From Metaphire vulgaris (taxonomy: Eukaryota > Annelida > Clitellata > Crassiclitellata > Megascolecidae): DNA of 64,000 nucleotides. The position numbers and the translations under genes were made by a program. How positions within the stretch are numbered: position 1 is the first letter of the stretch; every line of letters starts with the position of its first letter. The DNA is taken from assembly GCA_018105865.1 (NCBI GenBank), contig CM030835.1:2404816-2468815 (forward strand). Reading direction: 5' to 3'. Under the pieces are notes generated by a model, which was given only the letters and a program-made list of their open reading frames with translations, did not search any database and was not told the DNA's origin. Below are positions 28,207-40,563 of this stretch, piece after piece.

Positions 28207-29891
28207 AGATGACAAATTGCTAATGGAAAAAGAAGAAGTCATGCAAAGATGGACAGACTATTGCAGTGAACTATACAAGGCGCAGGGAGACCCGGCAGTA
28301 CAGAAGGAACTTGTAGAAGAATTACAGAAAATATCACCGCCCTGCTTCGACTGTGACAGAGACAACAACATCCTGAAAGAAGAAGTAAAAATGGCGATCA
28401 GAAAACTTAAGAATAATAAGAGTCCTGGAAATGACATGATTACAGGAGAGATGATAAAATGGGGTGGCGAAATAATTATAAAAACTGCACAAACTATGTA
28501 ACATGATATGGAAGGTAGGTAGGATGCCAGCTGAATGGACAAAATCAATACTGATACTAATACACAAGAAAGGAAGCATGATGGAATGCAAGAACTATCG
28601 AACGATAGCATTGCTAAGCCACCTTGGAAAAGTACTAATGATCATTCTGAACGAAAGACTTAAAACCCACATGGAAGAATACTTGGCTGATGAGCAAGCA
28701 GGGTTTAGAATAGACCGAAGTACAACGCAACAGATACTAGCATTGAAATTACTGGCTGAAAAAGCACGAAGGAAAAACAAGAAAGTCTACAACTGTTTCA
28801 TCGATTTCCAAAAGGCATTTGACACCATAGATCAAACAATAACCTGGGCTGTACTCGAGTCATATGGAGTGGACCAAAATTTGGTTAGACTGTTAAAAGA
28901 CATCAGCAATAACTCAAGATCAGCAGTGCGAATCATGGAGAACTTGGAGAATGGTTTAAAACAAGCAGAGGGACAAGACAAGGAGATAACATATCACCTA
29001 TGGTTTTCATCACAGACCTGGAAAGAGCAATGGACAAAGTCAAAGAACATGTAAAAGGCATAACAGTTCAGGGACTTTCATTTAACAACCTTAGGTTTGC
29101 TGATGATATTGACATCCTAGAGGGAAATGAAGATGATCTGGAAAACACGGTACAGATACTGAGCAATGAAGCTGAGCGCTATGGACTGTCAATAAACATT
29201 GAGAAGACAAAGACAATGGTGTTTGGCGACAAAGAGATCAAAAGAAAAATTAAAGTAAATGGAATAGAAGTAGAGAACGTAGAAAACTTCACCTATCTTG
29301 GAAGCAATATGACACATGACTTAGACTGCAGACAAGAGGTCGCAAGAAGAGCAGCAAGAGCTCTAGATCAACTGATGGCAATGGATAAGATCTGGAAAAG
29401 CAAATCAATAAGCACTGAAACAAAAAGAAAATACTCCAAAACCTGTATCTTCAGCAGCTTTTTATATGGATGCGAAACATGGACAATCACCAAAGACCTG
29501 GAAAGAAAAATACTAGCCTTTGAAAGAAAATGTTATAGAAAAATACTACGAATCGGATGGGTCGAAAAAATCACAAATGAAGAACTATACAGGAGAATTC
29601 AGCCCAAACAAACCATGCTGGAAAGAGTAAAACAAAGGAAACTCCAACTTTTCGGACACATATGCAGAATGAAAGAGGACAGAAAGATCAAAGCTCTAAT
29701 GTTTGGAATAATGGAGGGTGCCAATAAGAGAGGGAGACCACACAAGGAATGGTGTGATGATATTGAAGAATGGTGTGGAAGCAGTTTACAGGATCTTAGT
29801 CACAGAGCAACGGACAGGAAAGAATGGCAGAAAACTGTGGAGATGGCATTATACACCAACGGGCGATGAGCCCACGGTTAATGATGATGAT
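28207..29891 (+). mobile_element. Non-LTR retrotransposon (LINE), 5'-truncated, with reverse transcriptase
   Basis: An exact 14 bp target duplication, gatatgttataaaa, flanks it at 28193-28206 and 29892-29905; the tail is (ATG/GAT)n. Three overlapping frames (28217-28501, 28503-29054, 29000-29869) encode KLKNNKSPGNDMITGEMI, WTKSILILIHKKG, NYRTIALLSHLGK, EQAGFRIDRSTTQQI, CFIDFQKAFDTI, the polymerase box FADD (LRFADDIDIL), then YGCETWTI and HICRM. The endonuclease is missing. Frame shifts near 28500 and 29010 mean it cannot encode an intact protein. It inserted between two KDM4-derived pieces. Confidence 0.93.
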
Positions 29892-30019
29892 GATATGTTA
29901 TAAAATGTGAAATAGCACAAACAGTGTCAAGACACTGCAGCGAGACGATCGATCATTTAAAAAAAACACAGCTACGTAAATATAACAATTTCGAGTGGTC
30001 TTCCACATCTGACCTTTGA

Positions 30020-30275
30020 AGAATTGGAGTAGAGATAGTCAAGTCTATGTTATCGTAACTGTGGTTTCTGCTGAATGCTATGTACTGTGCAGAGTCCCTT
30101 GTTGCCAGAAACCTTTTGAAGACATGTGGCAGGGGTAGTCAAGTCTATGTTATTGTAACCGCTCTTGTGTGGAATCCATTCTTTAGGAGCCCATGGTATA
30201 ATAGGAGTAGTCAGGTCTATGTTATTGTAACCGCTATTGTGTGGAATCCATTCTTTAGGAGGTATAATCATTTAG
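30020..30275 (-). pseudogene. KDM4: KDM4-like JmjN fragment with internal duplications
   Basis: The minus frame reads IIPPKEWIPHNSGYNNIDLT, then again APKEWIPHKSGYNNIDLTTP, then LQKVSGNKGLCTVHSIQQKP, the JmjN signature order of KDM4 (PPKEW..., YDDID, Q.VTGQSGL, IQKKAM). The stretch around PKEW...NNIDLTTP is duplicated in tandem (about 30205-30263 and 30130-30187). A third partial copy (YDNIDLTISTPILQ, 30025-30055) follows out of place after a frame break. Such scrambling is incompatible with a folded JmjN, so this is a rearranged pseudogene fragment. Confidence 0.82.
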
Positions 30276-30814
30276 GAGTCTATGGTATAATAATAGCTGC
30301 CGTGATGGAACCTTGCCGTAAGGCTTACTTTGCGCAATGTTGTAAGTCTGTTGATTATGACCACATGTGTTGTTGACGGTTGAACACTTGTGTTAAATTG
30401 TAAGTAGTTAAGTGTTATTCACTACTGGATGTCGTGCCAGTTAGTCATGGTACGTTTAGTGTGTTATCACTCGTGATTGGCGCGTTAGTGGTGTCTTACT
30501 CTTTAGGGTGGTTATCGGTCACCCGGTGAATTAAGAGTGCTGCATTTATTTATGGCATTTTATGATGGTTACTCGTAATGTCACATGTGATTGTTATTCG
30601 CTAGCCAACGTTGATTGTTCCTTGACGTTGAATTATTTCGAACTCTAGTAGTAAGATAGTTACTGTGGTCTTTGAAGGTTTTAGAGATAAATCTCTTGAT
30701 GTTCCTTGTTGAAAGACTGTTTTCATGTCTGCAGATTAAATGTTGTCTTCTCACAAACAAGCCACACCAGACCGGGTGACCTGTATTTTGCGACATCATC
30801 ATCATTATCAAACC

Positions 30815-33180
30815 CTGTTAGAGAGCGTAGCCTTTTCTACAGATTGTTTTCAGTGTTCCCTGTTCTGTGCCAACCTCCGAGCTGCATTTAGTCCCAAGTT
30901 TTTGTGGCATGAGGTCTGCTTTGATTTTTCTCGTCCAGGTGGTTTTCGGTCGCCCGACTGGTCTTTTCCGTGTTTTTTGGCGGGCCATCTGTGATTGCTC
31001 ATAGTGCTCTCGTGTGGTCCACAATGGGCGGAGAACGTCCCACAAAGAGCTGGAGATGTCTCTTTCTGATCATCATTGAGATACATTCTTCTCTTTGCCA
31101 CTTCATCGGTGTGCTTCTTTGTTTGTCGTGTGTGTGGTGTATGGTATTCTGAGAATTTTCCACAGATCCCACATGTGGAATGCATCCAGCTTCCATTCCA
31201 GGGTTGCTGAGAGTGTCCATGTTTCAGCACCATAGAGCAGAACCGGTATGATGTAAACTTTAGTTTTTAGTATGATGTAAACTTTAGCCTATTATATAGG
31301 TTTATTTGTGTGTGAAGGTGTATATTGGTGCAACATATGTTTCTCGTAAGTGAGAAGAAGGAATCTCTAGCAATCCCGATCCTCCTCAGCACTTCCATTT
31401 CACTGGTTCCAGTATTGTCCAAGCGAGAGCCAAGATATGTGAACGCTTGACCACCTCGACTTTGTTCCTGGCGATGGTTAATTTTGACAGTTGAGTTTGT
31501 GTGGGGTGGGATCTGTGGTTTGGATTTTGGTCTTGTGCCAATTTATTTCAAGTCTAGGGGCACGTTTCCTCTTCCATAATTTCCAGTGCTAAGATAATAA
31601 CTTCTAGCATTTCCGTAAGTAGGGCCACATTATCTGCAAAGTCCAAGTCCAAGAGGGATTCGCTCCCCAGGGGTAGCTCCTGTGAGGCCTCTTGTTCTGT
31701 CCATGATGTAGTCCATTGGTAGTAGAAATAGGTTGGGAGCCCGAGGTTATAGGAAACCAATCTGAGAGCTGTCCTTCATACCGCACTGAGCTCTGTGGTG
31801 TCTGTGTTTAGTTATTTCATTAGGTTTACAATTTTTGATGGGTAGGCCAGGGACATCTGTATATAAGCAAGATGTACCTGGGTAGGCCTATCGAGCGCAG
31901 CAGTTCCCATAGGACATTTCTATCAACTGAATCAAATGCTGCCTTTAAATCTACATCTAGGCTATCCACAGTGGACGATTGTATTCTCTTCTAGCTTGGG
32001 TTATGAGATTCAGTGTTAGTATTCGGTTGATAGTTGAACGGCCCGGCGTAAAGCCACTCTGCTCTGGCTGTTGTCTGCTTAGCGAGGCTTCCTTGATTTT
32101 GGACAGTAGGATTGAGGCAAACACTTTTCCTGGCACTGAAACGAGGGTAATGCCTCTAGTTATTGCAGTCCCTTCGGTTCCCTTTACCTTTGTAAAAGGG
32201 TAAGATAAGATGATGTCCTTTCCCCACCCAATCCTCTGGAACATCTCCACTGGTCCACACTTTGCTGAAGATCTGTGTTAGCCATTCGGTGCAATAATCT
32301 CCTCCGGCTTTCAACATCTCTGCCTGTATGCGACATATGCTTGGAGGCTGGAGCCTTCCCATGTTTTGCTCTTTGTATGGCTACAGCAACTTCATGTTTC
32401 GTTGGAGGATCGCAGTTGAAAGGATAATTATGGACTGTTGAGGAAGGAATGACATCGATTGGTGGGGTTCCCGTTGTTTGGGGGGGTTCCGTTGTTCCTC
32501 TGTTAAGCAGGGAAGAAAAATGCTCTTTCCATCACTCTAATTTATGGTTTCTCCCAGTGATCGGACTTCCATCAGTGGTGTTGATTGGAGAGGATCTATG
32601 TGGCATGGCAGCTCGTAATCTGTGCAGGTTGTCAAATGCGTTTTTGAGCTGCCCATAATTTCAGATTCCAGGTCCGCCCAGGTTTTTTCCAGGAATTTGC
32701 GTTCGGGGTGTCCCAAAACTGCGGGGGTGTCAGTACCACTGTCTTTCGCAGCAGCTTCATACTGCTTTTAACATATGTCTGTTTGGGTGATAGCCAACAC
32801 CACCCCTGGCAGGAAGTGTAGGGGCAGGGGGGTGTCTGTTAAAAACTGGGGGTGTAACCTCTGCTGGGGGGTGTAACTAAATCCCTGGGTCTACCTCGGC
32901 CTCTGCAGCCTTCTCTTATGCCCATTGTTGCCTGTATTGGCGGATACTCTTGCGGCATTGTTATTGTAGTTGTTTCCATTCCAATATTTTGTTTGATATT
33001 CTGGTTTTCCTTTTTCTCTCTATTATGTCCCAAGTGGAGTCGCTTATCCATTGAGTCGCTGATCCATTCCTTCCTCTGTCTTGTCAGTGATCCTAGCTCT
33101 TTGGCCACTGCGTCGTTGATAGCATTTTTGAACGTTAACCAGTCCGCTTTGTTTCTCGGTCGCCAACTCTTGCTTTAAAG
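30815..33180 (-). mobile_element. Non-LTR retrotransposon, degraded, minus strand
   Basis: Pieces occur in order on the minus strand: endonuclease-RT linker (NAINDAVAKELGSLTRQRKEW, 33150-33050), RT fingers (SICRIQAEMLKAGGD, VPEDW, 32360-32200), QPEQSGFTPGRSTINRIL (32090-32020), FDSVDRN..LWELLRSIGLP (31940-31870), FADN in the polymerase box (31640), LLYGAETWTLSATLEWKLDAF (31240-31170), and RKTRKRPVGRPKTTW (31000-30930). Frames change repeatedly and the catalytic FADD is FADN. A G-rich non-homologous block interrupts it at about 32650-32900. Confidence 0.82.
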
Positions 33181-34850
33181 GATTTGGGATTTTGCAACGG
33201 CCTAGTTCAGATTAAACCCAGTGGTTGTTTCGAATTACGCTACAACATCATCGCCATCATTGTCAAGATTAGACCGTACGCTGCGCCCCTTGGAATTCTA
33301 CACGTATCATACGTATATGTCCAAAAATATTATACGCTTATTTATACGCAATTATACGTTGGCAGTGGCGCCGAGCTCTGACGTACTTCTGTGGCTACCT
33401 ACTAGGCCTATCTATACATAGGGCCTGTAGAATTTCACGAAGTCACGGAAGCCATGAATTTCATGATTTTTGTCGTTTGCCGTGAATTCCTTGAATTTGT
33501 CAAAATGCCGTGAATTGCCGTGATTCTCATCAATTTTGGGAAATGAACGCAACATGTCATCCAGGACTTCTAAATAATTTGTTATAGATCAATGCTAAAA
33601 AAATAGCACCTGTAGTATGAGGATTGCTTCCTTCGTCTTTAGAATGTAATGTTCCTTAGAATATGATGTTCAGTGTCCTGTTGGAAGTATATGATTCAGA
33701 CACAGCGTTAATGATTGTGAGGATGCATAGTCACTGTGGAAAAACTGGAGTCCTCGAATTATTAAAATGATTTAATCAAACACGTTATTATTTTCAATGG
33801 GTGGAAGCACTCCGGTGCTATCTACTTTCTCAACAGCGACTCACTGATACCAAAGCGAAAACCCTACTGACTGTCTTCCGCTATCTCTCTCTTGTCTTCT
33901 AACAATGCCCTCTCCCTTCACCCTTCTTCGCATCGCATCGCTGTAGGAGTGTCTTCCTCCGCCCCCGGGGTTTTTATTATAACATTCATCCACATCCATT
34001 AATCGGCCTATATTAGTTATATATCCAGCATCATTAAAACAACAGTTCTTTAAATTGCCCATGTCCAAGACCCCGCTTAGGCGTTGCTTTTGATTTGGTT
34101 GTCGCTTCGGTTTAATTGCCCCTTTGACGGCGGCCCTCTGGCGACCTGAACCTCTTCTCTCTTATAATACCGTAGACCGATGTGTCGAACGGGGTCTTAA
34201 TTATCGGCCAGCCACAGTAAATTCCATTCGGAATCCCCACTATTCTCTGCAAGTCCTGGGCTGCCCCTAATAGTTAATGGCAGACCGACAGTCTATAGAT
34301 CAAGGTTGTCACCTCAGCCAAGGACATCTTAATGGCAACTCACTGAACTCAGCATCCCTATCCTGGTTGCTGCACCTCGATTTCCAGGTGACCGCGGTTC
34401 ATTAGGCCAGGTAGATGGAGCCAACTGTCTGTTTATACCAGTTGATTCTGAGATTACTCAAAGTGCTTTGATCAATTCACTCAGCTTCGAATTAGATTTC
34501 AACTACAGAATAACAAGCAAATGTTTCCAGCTAAATTTTAACATTTCATTTCACTTTAGACAATGTATTTTTAACGTACAGAACTTTTACCGTACGCGTA
34601 TAAAACGTATAATATAATTGGAAATATTACACTGTGGTATTTACAGTGGAATCTTGATCATTATCATCATCAGCAGATATATTTTTATATGAATGTATTC
34701 TCACAAACCATGTTACCATAATCTTAAGCATGTAACAAATTTAGGAAATTCTGTGACCCTTTGAAACTTGATTCCACCATGGTCCTCAAGTTCTTGTGGA
34801 GAATGAGATTCAAAGCATAAATAATATCAGATAAATTTCAGATTAAGACA
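33181..34850. other. Repeat-rich stretch, no gene seen
   Basis: Holds a palindromic low-complexity piece with iterated GTGAATT (33430-33540) and otherwise unique AT-rich DNA. I see no protein block on either strand. Confidence 0.5.
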
Positions 34851-34855
34851 TGTAC

Positions 34856-35036
34856 CTATCGTCATTTGCAAGTTTTTCAAAGTCTTTCACCAGCATTGGT
34901 TTCTGCTGAGCGCTACGGACTGTGTAGAGTCCCCTGCCGCCAGAAACAGTTTGAAGGATCGGAGCAGGAATAGTAAAGTCTACGGTACGTTGTCGTAACC
35001 ACTCTTGTGTGCAATCCATTCTTTATGAGGAATAAC
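34856..35036 (-). pseudogene. KDM4: KDM4-like JmjN exon with 5 nt frameshift
   Basis: After ttggacag the minus strand reads VIPHKEWIAHKSGYDNV. After a frame change it continues VDFTIPAPILQTVSGGRGLY, TVRSAQQKPMLV and KDFEKLANDDR, up to a donor (gtacat, 34855). It matches the KDM4 JmjN domain more closely than the copy at 30020-30275. The segment is 181 nt; removing 5 nt at the gtaccgta duplication point restores both the frame and the phase 2 exit, which equals the entry phase of the JmjC exon at 27817. It is therefore a spliced-type exon broken by a small insertion, not a processed retrocopy. Confidence 0.82.
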
Positions 35037-36119
35037 CTGTCCAACAGCAGAACTTTCTTATCAAGTAAAGAAAAATCAACACATTAGCTGGAAGACATTA
35101 AACTAAAAAATATATGCATACTAAATTTCCCAGTCTGAGAAATTGTACAAAACATGACGTGTAACTTAAGTTTTAGATTCTAGAACTACAAAAACACATA
35201 ATTTATATTTGCAATTTACTTGAATACAATACACACATGCACATATACACACACTAAATACAATATTTCTTATTGAAACACGTCGAGCATCGAATACTAA
35301 GAGCTGTCTGTTTAAACGTACATTCTTAACCTTATATTATAATTTTTGAGCCAAAATAGGCCTATTTTAACTGATTTTGTCTTGTGGCAAGGTTTTTGGG
35401 GAGGGGGCTGATTTTGTCTTAGGGCAAGGTATTGGGCAGGGGGGGCTGGTGGTAGTGCCCGTGCACTACACATGTCCTTGTTTCTAACCCTTAGCCTGCG
35501 CCTATCATTCGGCCCTCTGAACCCTCACCTGCACCTGTACCGCTTTCATAGGCTGCTAAGCCATAAATGTGGATGACCCCTGTGTTAGACTCAGTTGAAT
35601 TTGGCAAAAAATCTAAGAAAAGAAAGCGGGTATGGGTAAGACCATGGATACGGTGCAGGGAGTTGCACGGTGCATACCACACAGAGTTGTGCGGATCGCG
35701 GATAGATCCACAGGCGGATTCAGACCCACAAGGATTTAATGGGTCCGCGGATCTCAGCGGACCCAAGTACCAAATAACCAACGTTTACTTTTAGTGCAAA
35801 CATTTTTTTAGCGCGATAATTTAGACCGCCGGCCTAAAAGTCACCCCCGAATGCACATGCCAGTGAGAATGTGAACTTTATAAAACCATCTCGCTGACCT
35901 TGTGTGCCTCAGGGGTTTTAAAAACAACGAAAGAAGCCAGGAAATGTTCTATGAACGAAAACATTTTTTGAATATTTTGCAACTACAGTGGGAAAACAGA
36001 AGAACGACAGACATGGAGAGATGTGAATGTGACATAGTGTAGCCCAACCTCGCATCGAGGATGGCTAAAGAACAGAACAGAACAGTCGGTCAGTAAATTG
36101 AACAGTCAACATATGCAGA

Positions 36120-36430
36120 GCATGGCAAGATTGCACTACTGTAATATATGTGGCAAAACATTTACTTGCATAAGTAAACTTAAAATCAATAAAAGGAATT
36201 CATACTGGTGAGAAACCATATGATTGCTAAATGTGTGTGGCAAGGCATACAGTAAAAAGGAGTAATATAGTTCATTAAATAATTCTTACTTGAGCAAGGC
36301 CATACGTTTGCAATACATGCAGTAAAGAATTCATCAAATATGTCACCTAAAGAATTCATACAGGAGAAGAGCCGTATGTTTAGAAAATATGTAAAAAATT
36401 ATTCAGTCATTTAACCAATCTGAATGTGCA
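36120..36430 (+). pseudogene. C2H2 zinc-finger array relic
   Basis: The plus strand reads HYCNICGKTFTCISKLK, then IHTGEKPYDC, MCGKAYS, VCNTCSKEF and IHTGEEPYV, KICKKLFSHLTNL. Each retains the C-x2-C half of a finger and the TGEKPY-type linker. Stop codons and frame changes fall within the fingers, and several histidines are lost. About three to four decayed fingers are visible. Confidence 0.83.
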
Positions 36431-36599
36431 ATCCACTGCTAGTTTGGCAGACTCCCTGCGACAGCTCAACCTGATGCAGCCCAAATTCCTGCAATACAAG
36501 TCACAAACCAACCCAAAAAAAACGCAACCCACAACAGCTCAAAATTCCCACAATTTACTTTCAAAAGAAGCCCAATTGTGTGGAAAAACCGCGGGTCTG

Positions 36600-36690
36600 G
36601 CAACTCTGCATAGATCGCTGGGTTGAAAGTCACATTCTTCCGGAACTTTCGCTCCAGGTCGTCAAATTCACTGTGGTGCATATGGTGAAT
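36600..36690 (-). pseudogene. KDM4: KDM4-like fragment, third copy of the linker exon
   Basis: The minus frame reads HHSEFDDLERKFRKNVTFNP and AIYA, clearly related at DNA level to the start of the 27473-27817 exon. It departs abruptly after the Tyr (AIYAELPDPR instead of YGAD). There is no donor at the break, so it is a truncated duplicate. It lies transcriptionally before the JmjN piece at 34856, the reverse of gene order. Confidence 0.78.
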
Positions 36691-37386
36691 ACGCCCACAT
36701 TCAGTAGAGGTCACTAGTGGAGTTTGCCCAAGCCGTCCTGCCAATACACATGACTACCGGTACTGAATGTCAGAGACATTTAGAAGCTAAGAGGACGATT
36801 GACCAAGCCTTCGCCGTCTTTCTTTGGGGCTGCTTTATTTCATTTGCTATCTTTTGATAATCATACTGACAACATTGGATGTATGCTATTTGTCATTAGA
36901 ATGATTCAAGATTTGTAGGCAGCATCTAAAATGTGTTTATCGTATACATGGTGAAACCTTTTCTGTCTTCTCTTATGGACGGGTACAAAATGAGAAAGTA
37001 CGTGGATATTTTGACAGTTATGGGCTTCTCTTTACGTCTGAGAAAGTGCGTTGGTTGATTGGTTCTGTCATACACTGACCAATAAATATTATCGTAGACC
37101 TACTCGTCGATCAATCATCACTTGTCGTTGTGATCACTTATTTCCACATTACGCATTGTTTGGCAATGCCATTGACGATCATTAAAATGCATGACTGATG
37201 TATTATTCCTTTGCATGAGCAGTAGATTTGACATCGTTCTAGGAAGTGTTGCCGACAAACAATTTATCAGCAATTCACTTTAATATGTACATGTTTCATC
37301 AATATTTATACTTTGGTATTCTGAATAATGGATGCAGAAATACAGATCTTAAAACATCAAGTTTTCCTTGATAACATATTTTATAG

Positions 37387-37692
37387 AACCGTAGCTAGGG
37401 GCAAAGCTGTCCTGGGCACCGTCTTGGGGGGGGAGGGGTGCCAGAACCATGGTTTATTCTATTCAAGATGGGAGTTTTAGCAAGTTAAACGCCCACCGAA
37501 AGTATTGCCTGTATGGCAAGCAGAAAAAGGTCATCATCACCCGCTTTTTGCACCACCGGGTACTTCACTTCTCCAATGTCGTAAAAAGTCTGATAAGCAA
37601 AAAAGGTCATCGCCAGATTTTAACCTACTGTTGGGGCGAATAATATAATTTATACCTTGCCCTGGGTGCCAAATATTCTAGAGCTACGGTTG
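37387..37692. repeat. Probable DNA-transposon relic with inverted ends
   Basis: Ends aaccgtagctag and ctagagctacggtt are inverted, with GGGCACC/GGGTGCC subterminal matches. No clear target duplication. Confidence 0.45.
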
Positions 37693-37951
37693 TGTGTTCT
37701 GAGACAAAATAGACCCTAAAAGGCTTTTCAGAATCAAGTAAGAGAGATGATACAGAAATAATGGTGCCATTACATTTAGCATATTGTAAATATTTAATAA
37801 TGTCATGTAACCTGGGCTTCACTTCTGAGCCATTATGACATGTACGTGACTTGTGAGAAGCAGCTTGATTATAGTAAGGAGTCAGTTGTTTCCAGATTAA
37901 GAAATTTGTTCTTTGTTGATCAGAGAACGGGTCGTCCATCATTGCCACCAA
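37625..37951 (-). other. Unrecognised open frame
   Basis: A 108-codon open frame with protein-like composition (SDQQRTNFLIWKQLTPYYN, KPRLHDIIKYLQYAKCNG, KPFRVYFVSEHT). I recognise no family. It overlaps the end of the repeat at 37387-37692, so it may be transposon-derived. Coding status is unknown. Confidence 0.2.
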
Positions 37952-38260
37952 GTTCCTAGATGGGAAATGACTGCCATTTTATGTTCATCACTCTTCCATT
38001 GCTATTTTCCCTTCCTCATAGGACCCCCACTCCCTTTACCAACAAGTACCTTGGCTTTTCCATAGAATATACTGTAGCATTGAATTTGCAATATAAGATC
38101 CTAATAAAATTCTGTGAGCCTATATTTTTGCTTATGGATGTAGTAGGAACCAGGAAGATTATTATATTATTTCATTTGTAGTTGTTTCATCATACATCTT
38201 GTTTTCATTTTAAAGTTGTTTGGATGCAAGACTTCAATTTTACATCTTGTGTTTTCGGTT

Positions 38261-38342
38261 TTAACCCCACTAACTGGGGAAATTAGATTTTATCCATCAA
38301 TTTTACATTGAGTTACAGCTAAATACACGGTTAAGGGGTTAA
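38261..38342 (+). mobile_element. TTAA-flanked palindromic MITE, copy 4 (82 bp)
   Basis: TTAACCCCACTAACTGGG...CGGTTAAGGGGTTAA, the most diverged left end of the five copies. Confidence 0.82.
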
Positions 38343-40503
38343 TGAAGCACTGCATATGACAACAAATTACTGCTTTTAATGGCAACAATTTTCAGGTGTA
38401 CATAGGGACTTGGAATCAAATCACGGATCATTTTTATTTTACTCCCCCGACTGCTTCTAATCGCAGCCAACTTTGCGCTGTGTCTAAGTGAGTTGTGGCT
38501 ATCGTTTGCATTCGCAGTCTGTTTGCCACCCTACTTACCGTACTCAGGGTCATCAGATGTTTTGGTTTGATTGAGATCCACGGAATGACCACTGATGATT
38601 GCTCCTTTGTTGGCAATAGAAACCAAAATTGCTTCTAAGCCATGTTCTGAAGTGAGAATATGTACTATTTTCACAGAAGTCTCATTCACTTGGAGAATCT
38701 ATGTGTATAAACAAAGTCGAAAGGGTCATCTAGCTGGGAGATGGCCCATAAGTTCGGTTTACTTCTCCTCTTGCCCTATTTCTGTAGCGTAATTCCTGTT
38801 TAATATGGTAAATATTTACCAGTACGTGCTCTCATACTTTTATTCGTAAAACCTGCAGGGAATAAAGTACCGGTAGTTGTTACCATTTTAATTTTTCTCT
38901 ATTACTTGTAATGTAAAAATAAATTGCATGGCCAAGAAAAGTGTGGGTTTGAAAAATTGTTTCAAATCAAATCTGACAAATACTCATAGGAAAGACTGCA
39001 ATGATATTCTTATGTTAAGAAATTATTTACGAGGAACAAAGCAGTTCTCCAGGTCCAGTGGAGACTGGAGAGACTTTCCAGTTTGCTGGGAGAATCATGC
39101 CGCCATTCATTCTCTGACAGGATGTCTGAGCAGCGCTTTCCGCCCATGGAAAGAAATGGGCAATAAATGCAATTACCATAAGTTACTTCAATATCTAGTG
39201 TAAAGTCATAAAATCATGATACTGAGCATTCATTATTGCTGTAATTATATTTAATAAGTTCAAAATTGTTAACAGATCAACTAGTATGCTGATAGTGCTG
39301 TATTTTTAAGTATTGAATTCCTGACAAAACCTGAATCACTTTGTTAAGCTGCTTATATAGTGCATTTTGTAATCGAATACTGGATTTCATTTAAGAATAG
39401 TTCATAATTTATTATTTGGTTATGTTGAAGCAAATACAGTAAATTATGCTCAATTCTGATAGAAGTCAGGCTTATTGTTTGGCCTGGTACTTTTAGCCCA
39501 AGTAGGATCAGGGACCATAGCAGTCGGCCCCTTTATCTTGGGGGGCTGATGATGATCAGAAAATGCTCATCTGGAAAATTTATGAGAAAATGAACAAAAG
39601 ATAAGTCTTTGCTCATCAGCTTTCAACAATCAGTATTTCCATGCAACTGGCTGACACATGTAGTCTCACCAAGCCCTGACTGATCATAAATTATTATGTT
39701 TCCAGGATGTCTTGCTCCCCCCTCCTTCCCCCTTTCATTTTGGTAGGGAGTTAGTTCTGAGTCGTTTCTACTATATAGAACTCTGTGAACCATAACCCAA
39801 TTTTCACTAGAGTCTGACAGTTGCTTCACTTCATGGATCCATAGACAGTGCAACCCCCATATACACACATCGCTGTCATTTTGCCCAAATAGAGAATAGG
39901 CTTGTGCCCATTAACTTTCTCTTCAGTAGTGTTACTGCAGTGTTGTTGATGATGATGACTGTACATTGATGTCAGTTGGACAGGGACAATGGCATGCACT
40001 GTTCATACCAATCCATGCAAAGATGGCTTTCCAAAGTATCTAATAAACTAGTAATAGTGCTCCCCTTTCAGTTGGTCTTCTCGAGGATGTCCTTGTCTAG
40101 AGTGTTGCATGGATACGGTGATATTGATCCCCAGCTTCCGAGTTGGATCCGACTTCTTCATGAGCTGTTTGATAAAACATAGTAAATCGAGGGAGCACAT
40201 CTATCGATAGCTTTCCTTTCAGTCATTTTCATCCCACACGAGGCCGTGTAATTTTTATTGGAATTTATGGATATTTTCTGTGACCATGTATGAATAAAGA
40301 CTTGCACTTGTTGTGTTTTCAAATATCCACATGACTTGCATAGATCCAGTAGTATCCTATGTCAGTTGTGCATTGTTTCGAACTGGCAGCCTTGTACATT
40401 ACACAATAATTGACAGTTTTCTGAATATTGCGTGCTGTCAAGATGAACCCTGCTGTACTTTGCACTGTTCCTACAGACTCTGATGTGCGTTTTACATTCA
40501 GTG

Positions 40504-40563
<60 letters not shown>

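Noticed and set aside
35491..35794. Open frames on both strands at 35.5-35.8 kb
   Set aside because: No domain recognised and no splice context; overlapping frames on both strands suggest chance.
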